A DNA stretch of 8,798 nucleotides, from contig JAPPJA010000255.1 of the NCBI GenBank assembly GCA_028874675.1, positions 1 to 8,798 on the forward strand, in the 5' to 3' direction. Below the pieces are notes generated by a model, which was given only the letters and a program-made list of their open reading frames with translations, did not search any database and was not told the origin of the DNA. Every line of letters starts with the position of its first letter. The first letter of the stretch is position 1. Source of the stretch: Chloroflexota bacterium. Lineage in GTDB: Bacteria > Chloroflexota > Dehalococcoidia > Lucifugimonadales > UBA3495. A program made the translations under genes and the position numbers. Below, piece after piece: positions 1 through 5,757 of the stretch.

Positions 1-485
1 GCCGCATACAGGGCCCCCTGGGACTTGTTTGGCACGTAAGAGCGTAGCATCAGGTAAGCCACGTAAATCAGCCACAGTATCAGGGTGGTGGTCAACCGAG
101 GCTCCCAGGTCCACCACACTCCCCAGACCGGCCTCGCCCATACAATTCCCGTCAGCAGCGCCAGGCTTACAAACACCACCCCCACTTCTGCGGCGGCGTG
201 GGCCACGCTGTCCCACCTGCTCTTGCGCGTAACCAGGTAGCCGATGCTGGCCACGAACACCACAAAGAAGGCAACAAAGGAAACTATGGCTATGGGGACG
301 TGGAAGTAGAAGATCCTCTGCACTTCTCCCAGCACGGCGTCGGTGGGAGCCACAAGGAAAATCAGGTATAGATTCACCAGCATCAGGGCCGCTGTGGCGA
401 CCAGCAATATTCCGGACAGTCCCGGAAACGCGAATCCAGGCTTCTGGGAGGAAGGGACTTCAGTCGCCCCAGGGGCAGAGGCCAA
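1..485 (-). CDS. ccmC: Heme exporter subunit CcmC (C-terminal part cut off by window edge)
   Basis: Cytochrome c maturation (system I) membrane protein of the CcmABC heme-export/handling complex, which passes heme to the chaperone CcmE. Only the first ~161 residues are in the window; the family is usually ~220-250. Hydrophobic segments appear at about residues 24-46, 65-88 and 107-122, with another after the tryptophan-rich motif. The periplasmic heme-binding signature reads WGVWWTWEPRLT at about residues 124-135, with Glu where the family usually has Asp (WTWD). I chose the TTG at 485: it lies 6 bases past the ccmB stop, is preceded by GAGGAG at good spacing, and the reading is continuous. 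There is no convincing ATG upstream in this frame. Gene order ccmB-ccmC with tight spacing indicates one transcript. Identification is firm; the start is likely. Confidence 0.9.
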   Translation of the reverse strand, partial: MASAPGATEVPSSQKPGFAFPGLSGILLVATAALMLVNLYLIFLVAPTDAVLGEVQRIFYFHVPIAIVSFVAFFVVFVASIGYLVTRKSRWDSVAHAAAEVGVVFVSLALLTGIVWARPVWGVWWTWEPRLTTTLILWLIYVAYLMLRSYVPNKSQGALYA

Positions 486-491
486 AACGGT

Positions 492-1166
492 TCACTCCTC
501 AACGATAATCGAAAAAATCCAGGGACATATTACCAGAAAAACGGCATCGAATACGGCCAGCAGGGGCAGCCACCGGGTGACCACGCCCGATTCCGGCCCG
601 CTGCCCACGGCCGCTCCCGAAACTTCCACCGCCCCGATGAGTACCGGCAATATTACGGGGAAGAAGAGCACCGGCAGCATTACCTCCCTGGAGCGGGTCT
701 GCACCGCTATGGCCGAGAACAGCGTCCCCACCGTCGCAAAGCCCAGGGTGGCCAGCAGGATGGTCCCCGCCAGCGTCAGCGTGAAGGACGTAAAGTTGAG
801 CAGCACGGCAAACACGGGCAGCAGGGCCGCCTCGATTACCAGCATAAACAGGAAGCTGACCAGAACTTTGCCCAGGAAAATGGCGTCGCGGCTGACCGGC
901 GCCAGCAGCAGGCCTTCCAGTCCTCCCTGCTCCCGTTCCCGCACAAAGGCCCGGCTCATTGCCAGGGTTCCGGCAAAAGCGAATGCCACCCACAGGATGC
1001 CGGGCGCCAGCTCCGACACCCGTTCCGGGCTTACCTTCAGCGCAAAGTTAAAGACCACCACCACGAGGAACCCGAACACCAGGGCCGAGACTACGATGTC
1101 CCGGGAGCGCAGTTCCAGCAGCAGGTCCTTCCAAACCAGGGCGGCCATCGGCCTAAGCAAGCGCAT
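492..1166 (-). CDS. ccmB: Heme exporter membrane subunit CcmB
   Basis: ABC-type permease subunit of CcmABC, partner of the ATPase CcmA in cytochrome c maturation. The product is 224 aa, the normal length for CcmB. The N-terminal cytoplasmic stretch with WKDLLLELRSRD (about residues 12-23) is the typical CcmB opening, followed by about six hydrophobic segments (roughly 25-43, 56-75, 100-122, 130-155, 163-183, 198-220). The cytoplasmic loop AFVREREQGGLEGLLLAPVSR (73-93) is highly characteristic. The ATG at 1166 has no clear Shine-Dalgarno sequence; an internal ATG at residue 7 is possible but has none either. In most genomes ccmB directly follows or overlaps ccmA. Here it is separated by ~780 bases carrying two opposite-strand genes, so it may rely on read-through from ccmA or on an unrecognised promoter between 1167 and 1281. 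Confidence 0.93.
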   Translation of the reverse strand: MRLLRPMAALVWKDLLLELRSRDIVVSALVFGFLVVVVFNFALKVSPERVSELAPGILWVAFAFAGTLAMSRAFVREREQGGLEGLLLAPVSRDAIFLGKVLVSFLFMLVIEAALLPVFAVLLNFTSFTLTLAGTILLATLGFATVGTLFSAIAVQTRSREVMLPVLFFPVILPVLIGAVEVSGAAVGSGPESGVVTRWLPLLAVFDAVFLVICPWIFSIIVEE

Positions 1167-1239
1167 CGGTCAACTCTGTGAGGCTGTTGCAGAGGTATTG
1201 TGCAAGGCGGCATTGTATCAGACGCGCTACGGCAGGGTA

Positions 1240-1248
1240 TGCCATAAT
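1240..1248 (+). promoter_or_regulatory. Candidate extended -10 promoter for the DUF6883/DUF4926 pair
   Basis: TGCCATAAT matches an extended -10 (TGn plus a 5/6 match to TATAAT). No good -35 is seen, as is common for extended -10 promoters. Transcription would start near 1255, just upstream of the purine-rich ribosome site at 1261-1272, which agrees with a TTG start at 1282. Inferred from sequence only. Confidence 0.35.
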
Positions 1249-1281
1249 GGTGTGCCGTTTAAGGAGAGGAGGCGTCAAGGG

Positions 1282-1620
1282 TTGAGGCTGCCGAATGCAG
1301 ACAGGGCGGTGGTGGCGCAGGAGAAAATTACCGGGTATTTGCTGTCGCCAGCTAACGAAAGAGGAAGGCCTAAAGCCAGATATTTCACCGGCTTTGGATT
1401 CTCCCCAGACGACTGGGAAGTGATGGCAAATGCTCTGATCGGGCTCGCTATGCGGGAGGAAGTTACCGAAATGATAGAAACTGTATATGGAATTCAGTAT
1501 GTTATAATCGGCGACATAGAGAGCCCTGATGGCCGTGATCCCCGTATAAGATCCGTATGGCAAATAGATCATGGGTTCGACCATCCCAGACTGATTTCAG
1601 CCTACCGAGCCAGGGACTAG
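1282..1620 (+). CDS. DUF6883-like small protein (possible toxin-type domain)
   Basis: A 112-aa protein that I recognise as resembling the DUF6883 family: LPNADRAVV at residues 3-11, a central GRPKARYFTGFGF at 28-40, and a C-terminal half with IRSVWQID and HPRLISAY (89-108). The family is uncharacterised; domains of this type also occur at the C-terminal ends of phage-like and polymorphic-toxin-like proteins, so a toxin role is conceivable but unproven. I chose TTG at 1282 because conserved sequence begins immediately after it and a strong AAGGAGAGGAGG lies 9 bases upstream; GTG at 1252 is the alternative. The longer open frame upstream is only the antisense of ccmB. The stop is 3 bases before the next gene, implying co-translation. 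Base composition is near 50% G+C by eye, below the flanking ccm genes, suggesting horizontal acquisition. Confidence 0.75.
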   Translation: MRLPNADRAVVAQEKITGYLLSPANERGRPKARYFTGFGFSPDDWEVMANALIGLAMREEVTEMIETVYGIQYVIIGDIESPDGRDPRIRSVWQIDHGFDHPRLISAYRARD

Positions 1621-1623
1621 ATA

Positions 1624-1923
1624 ATGACAGTGTTCAACGAGCGTGACCTGGTCGCCCTGACTGTTCCAATACCGTTGGCTGAAGCCGGCCATGTTCCGGA
1701 AGACAGTCTCTTGCGCAAGAGCGGGAACTATGAAGAGGGACTGCTGCCCGGCGATGTTGGGACCATAGTAGATGCATGCGGTGGAGGAGAAGCATTCACT
1801 GTGGAGTTTCTGGAACCTGACGGTTGCCTGATCGCGCTTCCCACTGTTTACTCAACCCAGATCCGTCCCGCAACTAAAGTCGATCTGGCTAACGATCGAT
1901 TCTGGCATCGGGCCAGGATCTAG
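1624..1923 (+). CDS. DUF4926-like small protein (possible partner/immunity protein)
   Basis: A 99-aa protein whose core GLLPGDVGTIVD (residues 39-50) followed by AFTVEFLEPDG (57-67) matches the DUF4926 pattern, a small all-beta domain with an SH3/KOW-like look. The N-terminal part (NERDLVALTVPIPL) matches the usual opening strand, but about 18 residues are inserted before the GDVGT turn. ATG at 1624 follows the upstream stop after 3 bases, so the two genes are almost certainly one operon. To my knowledge DUF6883 and DUF4926 genes are often adjacent in other bacteria, which suggests a functional pair such as toxin and immunity/antitoxin; this is inference. The gene ends 22 bases before the convergent ccmA stop, with no terminator hairpin visible between them. 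Confidence 0.75.
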   Translation: MTVFNERDLVALTVPIPLAEAGHVPEDSLLRKSGNYEEGLLPGDVGTIVDACGGGEAFTVEFLEPDGCLIALPTVYSTQIRPATKVDLANDRFWHRARI

Positions 1924-1945
1924 CGTCCATCTGCCTGCCCTGCCC

Positions 1946-2653
1946 TTAACCTCCCACCCCCAGGTAGTCCCCCGCCCCGTCAAAGTCCAGCCTTCCGTTG
2001 GACATTAGCGCCACCTTGCTGCTCCAGGCCAGCCCCAGGTCCACGTTGTGGGTAGTCATCACCACCGACCGCCCCGAGGCCGTCCACTCCCGCAAGAGGT
2101 CGGCCAGGGCGGCTACCGAGTCCCGGTCCAGCCCCGACTCGGGTTCGTCCAGCAGGAGCAGCGAGGGCTGGTGCAGGATGGCCCGGGCAATCGCCAGTCG
2201 CTTCTGCATCCCGTGGGACAGGCTGCGGACCCTGCGGTCCGCCCGCTGGGACAAGCCAACCTGCGCCAGGACCTCTTCTATCCGGTCCTTCAGGTTCCCC
2301 ACAGAATAAAGGCGGCCGTAGAACGCCAGGTTTTCCCGGCAGGTAAGGTCGTCGTACAGGAAACCGCTGTGGGCTACTACCCCCACCTGCCGGCGGGCCG
2401 ACGCTGGCCGTCGGCGCGTATCATGGCCGGCAATCCGGATGGACCCGCTGTCGGGTCTTGCCTGCCCCGCCAGCACTCGCAGCAGGGTGGTCTTGCCCGA
2501 ACCATTGGCCCCGAACAGGGCCAGAAACTCCCCCCAGCCCAGTTCCAGGTCAAGATCCCACAGCACGGGCAGGTCGCCAAAGCCTTTCTGAAGGCCGCTT
2601 ACCTCTATGGAATTTTCTGGGGCGCCCGTGAGATCGGGTTGAGCCAAAGCCAC
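1946..2653 (-). CDS. ccmA: Heme exporter ATP-binding protein CcmA
   Basis: ATPase of the CcmABC complex, which uses ATP hydrolysis to release holo-CcmE during c-type cytochrome assembly. The 235-aa product has all ABC elements in order: Walker A GANGSGKTT (48-56), a Q-loop position occupied by His in VVAHSGFLYDDLT (92-104; His here is usual for CcmA), signature LSHGMQKR (145-152), Walker B LLLLDEP (165-171), D-loop SGLD (173-176) and switch His202. Length is slightly above E. coli CcmA because of a ~15-residue N-terminal tail. The start is GTG at 2653, with GGGAGC upstream as a moderate ribosome site; no in-frame ATG lies near the conserved start. It is first in the minus-strand ccm series, but ccmB is displaced by the DUF6883/DUF4926 cassette. 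Confidence 0.93.
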   Translation of the reverse strand: MALAQPDLTGAPENSIEVSGLQKGFGDLPVLWDLDLELGWGEFLALFGANGSGKTTLLRVLAGQARPDSGSIRIAGHDTRRRPASARRQVGVVAHSGFLYDDLTCRENLAFYGRLYSVGNLKDRIEEVLAQVGLSQRADRRVRSLSHGMQKRLAIARAILHQPSLLLLDEPESGLDRDSVAALADLLREWTASGRSVVMTTHNVDLGLAWSSKVALMSNGRLDFDGAGDYLGVGG

Positions 2654-2698
2654 TCGACTGCTCCCTGGGTGGATGTTGCCAGCCGTTAGTCCACCCTA

Positions 2699-2729
2699 AT
2701 TCTACACAAGGGACATCGGGCTTGGACAA
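2699..2729 (-). promoter_or_regulatory. Candidate ccmA promoter
   Basis: On the minus strand, TTGTCC (2729-2724) and TAGAAT (2704-2699) are separated by 19 bases, giving a predicted start near 2692 and a ~40-base leader to the GTG of ccmA. The spacing is longer than ideal, so support is modest. Confidence 0.3.
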
Positions 2730-2777
2730 TCAGGACTTTTTGCCGACGCCGGGCGGAATGGGCGCCTGTCACGGAGC

Positions 2778-2923
2778 CCAGGGCAATCGCATATGAGCCG
2801 CTCACCCTACATCCAAGGGTAGGGTTGCCGCATCAGGGTCGAGGTTCCCGCCTGCGCGGGAACGACGGGGTATCCTCGATAAGCGACGGGGCATCCCCAA
2901 AATCTGATATGCGATAGCCCTGG
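2778..2923. mobile_element. MITE-like non-coding element, copy 1 (146 bp)
   Basis: The ends form terminal inverted repeats: ccagggcaatcgcatatgag (2778-2797) and ctgatatgcgatagccctgg (2904-2923), complementary at 18 of 20 positions. Inside are a hairpin with a 7-bp stem (2804-2810 with 2819-2825) and a perfect 8-bp-stem palindrome, gttcccgc/gcgggaac around ctgc (2844-2863), itself flanked by tcgagg and cctcga. No open reading frame of interest is contained. A related element with the same ends and the same central hairpin lies at 7941-8079. Terminal repeats, small size, lack of coding and recurrence fit a miniature inverted-repeat element or REP-type element moved in trans. Target-site duplications are not obvious. 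It sits between the divergent ccmA and MFS genes. Confidence 0.6.
2863..2896. repeat. Short tandem duplication inside MITE-like copy 1
   Basis: cgacggggtatcc (2863-2875) recurs as cgacggggcatcc (2884-2896), 12 of 13 identical with a 21-base period. Copy 2 of the element has only one such unit, and this explains most of the length difference in the right arm. Confidence 0.55.
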
Positions 2924-2997
2924 CGGGTGCAATCCTTCCCCTTAACCCCACCCGGGCATTATGTTAAAGTATGCACCGGCCCAGGACTGGAAACGTA

Positions 2998-3027
2998 CCT
3001 CTGCGGACGAACACGCGGGCGCAGAGG
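2998..3027 (+). other. Hairpin in the region upstream of the MFS gene
   Basis: cctctgcg (2998-3005) and cgcagagg (3020-3027) are perfect 8-base inverted repeats around a 14-base loop. No T-tract follows, so it does not look like a terminator. It could be an operator or a leader structure for the MFS gene 117 bases downstream. I recognise no known riboswitch class. The remainder of 2654-3143 outside this hairpin and the MITE-like element shows nothing coding. Confidence 0.3.
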
Positions 3028-3072
3028 AGTGTCCGTTTCAACTGGCGCCCAGGCAACTCCCCGGAGCAAGTT

Positions 3073-3099
3073 TTGACACGACCTGCCCCTGAAGGTAAT
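3073..3099 (+). promoter_or_regulatory. Weak candidate promoter for the MFS gene
   Basis: A consensus -35 TTGACA (3073-3078) is followed after only 15 bases by GGTAAT (3094-3099, 4/6 match). The short spacing makes this tentative; transcription would start near 3106, giving a leader of about 38 bases. Confidence 0.22.
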
Positions 3100-3143
3100 G
3101 GCCAGATCCCGGCCAGCGAAACCCGACGCAAGGCCTGGATGCC

Positions 3144-4448
3144 ATGAACGCCTCCCTCCAGCGCCTGGCCCACCGCCTTCCCTTCTTCTACGGGTGGATT
3201 GTGCTGGCCTCGGCCAGCAGCACCCAGGTGGTGCGGAACGCCTCCGCCAGCCTTACCCTGGCGGTGTTCATCTATCCCCTGGCCGCCGACCCGGAGCTGG
3301 GCTGGAGCCGGACCCTGATTGCCGGCGCGGCCAGCGTGGGCGGGCTTGCCGCCTCGGTCCTCTCTCCCCTGGTGGGCTGGCTGGTGGACCGGTATGGCGC
3401 CCGGCTGGTGCTGGCTTCCAGCGTGTTCATCATGGGCCTGGCCACCATATCGCTGGCCTGGGCTACCATACCTATCTTTTTCTACATTTTCTATGGCATC
3501 AGCCGGGTCATCTTTGCCAGTCCCATTCCCATCGGCGCCTCCGTGGTGGTGTCCCGCTGGTTTATACGGATGCGGGGCCGGACCAACGGAATCCTCTTCG
3601 CCTCCCATTCCATCGGACTGGTTGCCTTCCCCCTGGTGGCGTCGGCGGTAATTGCCGGATATAGCTGGCGGGAAGCCTGGGTTGTCCTGGGCGCGCTGGT
3701 CTGGATTATCGCCCTGATACCGGTGACCTTTTTCATAGTGCAGCAACCGGAGGACCTGGGTCTGCGCCCCGATGGAGACCCGGAAGAAGACCCGGGACAG
3801 GATGCCTCGGACGATGCTACTGCCGAGGAAGCCGCTCCGGCCGTTGAGGAACCTGCCTGGACCCGCAGGGAAGCGATGAAGACACCCGCTCTCTGGATCC
3901 TGGCAGTGGGCGTCGGGACTCTCTTCCTGGTGCAGGCGGGCATCAACACCCACCTGGCAGCGCTGCTCCGCGACGAAGGGTTGAGCGTTTTCCTGTCCGG
4001 CGTGGGCCTGAGCCTTTCAGCAGCCTTTATGGGCGCCGGTAGCCTGGCCTGGGGCTGGATTGCCGAACGATTTCCGGTCCGTTACGTTCTGGCTGCCGTT
4101 GCCGCCACCGTGGCCTTGCCGTCCCTGCTATTCCTGACCGCCGATACAACGTTGGAGGGCCTGGTCTATTCCGCGTTGCTGGGATTTGGTGTGGGTGGAA
4201 TACTGTCGGTTCCGCCCATCGCCTACGCCGATTATTACGGGCGCCGCTCCCTGGGCGCTATTCGGGGCGTCACTGAACCCTTTACCAGCCTGGGGCAGGC
4301 CATCAGCACGGTGGCGGCGGGTCTCGTCTTCGACCTGACCGGCAGCTACGACATCGCCCTGACCGCATTCGCCTCCCTGGGCGGGCTGACGGCGGTGGCC
4401 CTGATTTTTGCCCGGCCGCCGGTGCGCCTGGTAGCTGGAACGAGGTAG
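3144..4448 (+). CDS. MFS transporter, oxalate/formate- or monocarboxylate-porter-like
   Basis: A 434-aa major facilitator with about twelve hydrophobic segments in two halves. The opening FFYGWIVL (14-21) is typical of the OFA/monocarboxylate-porter-like branch. The MFS motif-A loop GWLVDRYGARLVL lies at 78-90, and its weaker second-half counterpart GWIAERFPVRYVL at 304-316. The central cytoplasmic loop (about 201-246) is long and very acidic (DPEEDPGQDASDD, TAEEAAPAVEE) before TRREAMKTPALWIL, which begins the second half. Likely role: proton- or anion-coupled transport of a small carboxylate; the substrate cannot be read from sequence. ATG at 3144 is used because the N-terminus begins normally there; only a weak AAGG precedes it. 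The gene is 161 bases upstream of the diiron genes on the same strand, but a good promoter lies in that gap, so co-transcription is uncertain. Confidence 0.88.
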   Translation: MNASLQRLAHRLPFFYGWIVLASASSTQVVRNASASLTLAVFIYPLAADPELGWSRTLIAGAASVGGLAASVLSPLVGWLVDRYGARLVLASSVFIMGLATISLAWATIPIFFYIFYGISRVIFASPIPIGASVVVSRWFIRMRGRTNGILFASHSIGLVAFPLVASAVIAGYSWREAWVVLGALVWIIALIPVTFFIVQQPEDLGLRPDGDPEEDPGQDASDDATAEEAAPAVEEPAWTRREAMKTPALWILAVGVGTLFLVQAGINTHLAALLRDEGLSVFLSGVGLSLSAAFMGAGSLAWGWIAERFPVRYVLAAVAATVALPSLLFLTADTTLEGLVYSALLGFGVGGILSVPPIAYADYYGRRSLGAIRGVTEPFTSLGQAISTVAAGLVFDLTGSYDIALTAFASLGGLTAVALIFARPPVRLVAGTR

Positions 4449-4521
4449 GAAGCTTCCCGGGGCGGAGTTTTTGTGGAAATCGGCTGAATACGCTCTCTTG
4501 CCTTCGATACCCGTCATTAAG

Positions 4522-4551
4522 TTGACAATCCCGCCTGCCGATAGTTAACAT
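4522..4551 (+). promoter_or_regulatory. Candidate promoter for the diiron gene cluster
   Basis: A perfect -35 TTGACA (4522-4527) is followed after 18 bases by TAACAT (4546-4551, 4/6 match to the -10). The predicted start is near 4558, about 52 bases before the ATG at 4610. The gap lies between the MFS stop and the first diiron gene, in noticeably A+T-richer sequence than its surroundings. Confidence 0.45.
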
Positions 4552-4609
4552 CACCAGCAATAGGCTTACTGTATCCAATAGGGCAGCGGAACTTGTGGAG
4601 GTGGTTGGC

Positions 4610-5656
4610 ATGGCCACTGTGGACAACCGGACCGAGTACTGGGAGCGGGCCAAAGAGCAGGGCTTCGACCTTTCCTGGCTCAGCCAGTTGCAGGAGCACG
4701 TGGCCGGAGAGGGCGTTGAAGAACGTTCCGCCAACGACACCGGTCGGGTCCAGGGCTCCATACCCCGCGACAACGTGGCCAGGTTCGGCGCGTACACCTT
4801 CCGCACCAAGAGCGAGGTGTGGGCTTACAACCTGACCAAGCTCTACGAGGAATTCATCACCCGCCAGTGGAGTTCGGCCACCGACATTCCCTGGGACACC
4901 ATCCAGCCCCTGCCCGACGACATCGAGGCGGCCGAGTGCCAGCTGGCCACCTTCTTCACCCAGGTAGAGTTCATCGCCTCCGACGTGCCCGGGCGCTTCA
5001 TATCCACCATGTCCCCTGACTACCAGGAAGTAAGACTGGCGCTCCTGGCCCAGGTAATGGACGAGTCCCGCCACCTGGATGTTTTCCGCAAGCGGGCCCT
5101 GGCCAACGGCGGCGGCCTGATGCGCATGATTGACAGCGTCAGCGACGTGGTGGGCGGCAGCACGGACAATGCCCGGGAGTTTACCGAGTTCTCCTCACGC
5201 CTCCACATTACCGGCGAGGGCAACGTGCTCACCCTGTTCCGGCTGGGCGAGATGATGGCCTACAACGAAGCCGAGAAGGCCATTTACCGGAGGTGCGCCC
5301 AGGACGAGGCCCGCCACGTGGCCTTCGGCGTCCTGCACCTGCGCTATATGAACGAATTCGCCCCCGAAAGGCGCGAGGAGATTCACTGCTACCTGGACGA
5401 AGGCGAGTCCCGCCAGGCCACCGGCGCCGGCGGCGAGAACCCCGCCGGCCAGAGCCAGCTTACCAGCCAGGCCCTGGCGTTGTTGCTGGGCGGCGGCAAG
5501 GACAAGATGGACGAGGGCCAGAACATCCTTCGGGCCATTCGCCAGCGGCAGACCAAGGAATACTTCCAGCGGCTCAAGTCTGCCGGCTTTGACGACCGCA
5601 TTCACAATGGCCGCGTTAACCCGGCCCTGCTGGAGCAGTACAAGGCAGCGGCATAA
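4610..5656 (+). CDS. Ferritin-like diiron protein with complete ligand set (putative oxygenase subunit)
   Basis: A 348-aa, mainly helical soluble protein. Visible metal-ligand pattern: Glu120, then E152-S-R-H155 in LAQVMDESRH, then Glu203 in HITGEGN, then E233-A-R-H236 in CAQDEARH. The spacings of 32 and 30 residues and the DExRH form resemble the diiron four-helix bundles of bacterial multicomponent monooxygenase alpha subunits (soluble methane monooxygenase has LAQVLDEIRH and DELRH) and, more distantly, acyl-ACP desaturases and AurF-type N-oxygenases. Family knowledge predicts O2 activation at a carboxylate-bridged di-iron site; substrate unknown. It is shorter than BMM alpha subunits (~500 aa), so it is not a canonical member. 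ATG at 4610 is chosen over GTG at 4595 because GGAGGT ends 7 bases before the ATG. A homologous gene with degenerate ligands follows 101 bases downstream, which suggests a hetero-oligomer. No signal peptide, so cytoplasmic. Confidence 0.82.
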   Translation: MATVDNRTEYWERAKEQGFDLSWLSQLQEHVAGEGVEERSANDTGRVQGSIPRDNVARFGAYTFRTKSEVWAYNLTKLYEEFITRQWSSATDIPWDTIQPLPDDIEAAECQLATFFTQVEFIASDVPGRFISTMSPDYQEVRLALLAQVMDESRHLDVFRKRALANGGGLMRMIDSVSDVVGGSTDNAREFTEFSSRLHITGEGNVLTLFRLGEMMAYNEAEKAIYRRCAQDEARHVAFGVLHLRYMNEFAPERREEIHCYLDEGESRQATGAGGENPAGQSQLTSQALALLLGGGKDKMDEGQNILRAIRQRQTKEYFQRLKSAGFDDRIHNGRVNPALLEQYKAAA

Positions 5657-5676
5657 CCGGATTTGCCATCTGCTGA

Positions 5677-5708
5677 AAGACCTCCCTCGGGAAATCGCGG
5701 GGGGTCTT
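5677..5708 (+). terminator. Hairpin resembling an intrinsic terminator or attenuator between the two diiron genes
   Basis: aagacctccc (5677-5686) pairs with ggggggtctt (5699-5708) over 10 bp with one G-U pair and a 12-base loop. The sequence that follows (gctttg) is only weakly T-rich, so termination would be partial. Its place 20 bases after the first diiron stop, followed at once by a TATAAT, suggests uncoupled or differential expression of the two subunits. Confidence 0.5.
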
Positions 5709-5722
5709 GCTTTGTATGCCGG

Positions 5723-5728
5723 TATAAT
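5723..5728 (+). promoter_or_regulatory. Candidate -10 for the second diiron gene
   Basis: A perfect TATAAT follows the terminator-like hairpin. No -35 is found at proper spacing. Transcription would start near 5735, 23 bases before ATG 5758. Confidence 0.35.
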
Positions 5729-5757
5729 TCCAGCCAGCCTGGCAATTGAAGGTAATC

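Noticed and set aside
343..1281. Long plus-strand open frame leading into the DUF6883-like gene
   Set aside because: It is the antisense of ccmB and ccmC; its composition (Ser/Thr/Arg-rich, no motif) is that of a shadow frame. Only the part from 1282 has family-like sequence and a ribosome site.
2778..2923. CRISPR array or tRNA-like structure
   Set aside because: Only two short direct units and no regular repeat-spacer pattern; the hairpins do not form a cloverleaf.
2964..3953. 329-codon minus-strand frame opposite the MFS gene
   Set aside because: Low-complexity Gly/Gln/His-rich shadow of a clear twelve-segment transporter; no ribosome site or recognisable domain.
4448..4472. Terminator after the MFS gene (ggaagcttcc and a nearby T-run)
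   Set aside because: The palindrome is separated from the five-T run by unpaired G+C-rich bases and no continuous stem leads into the T-run.
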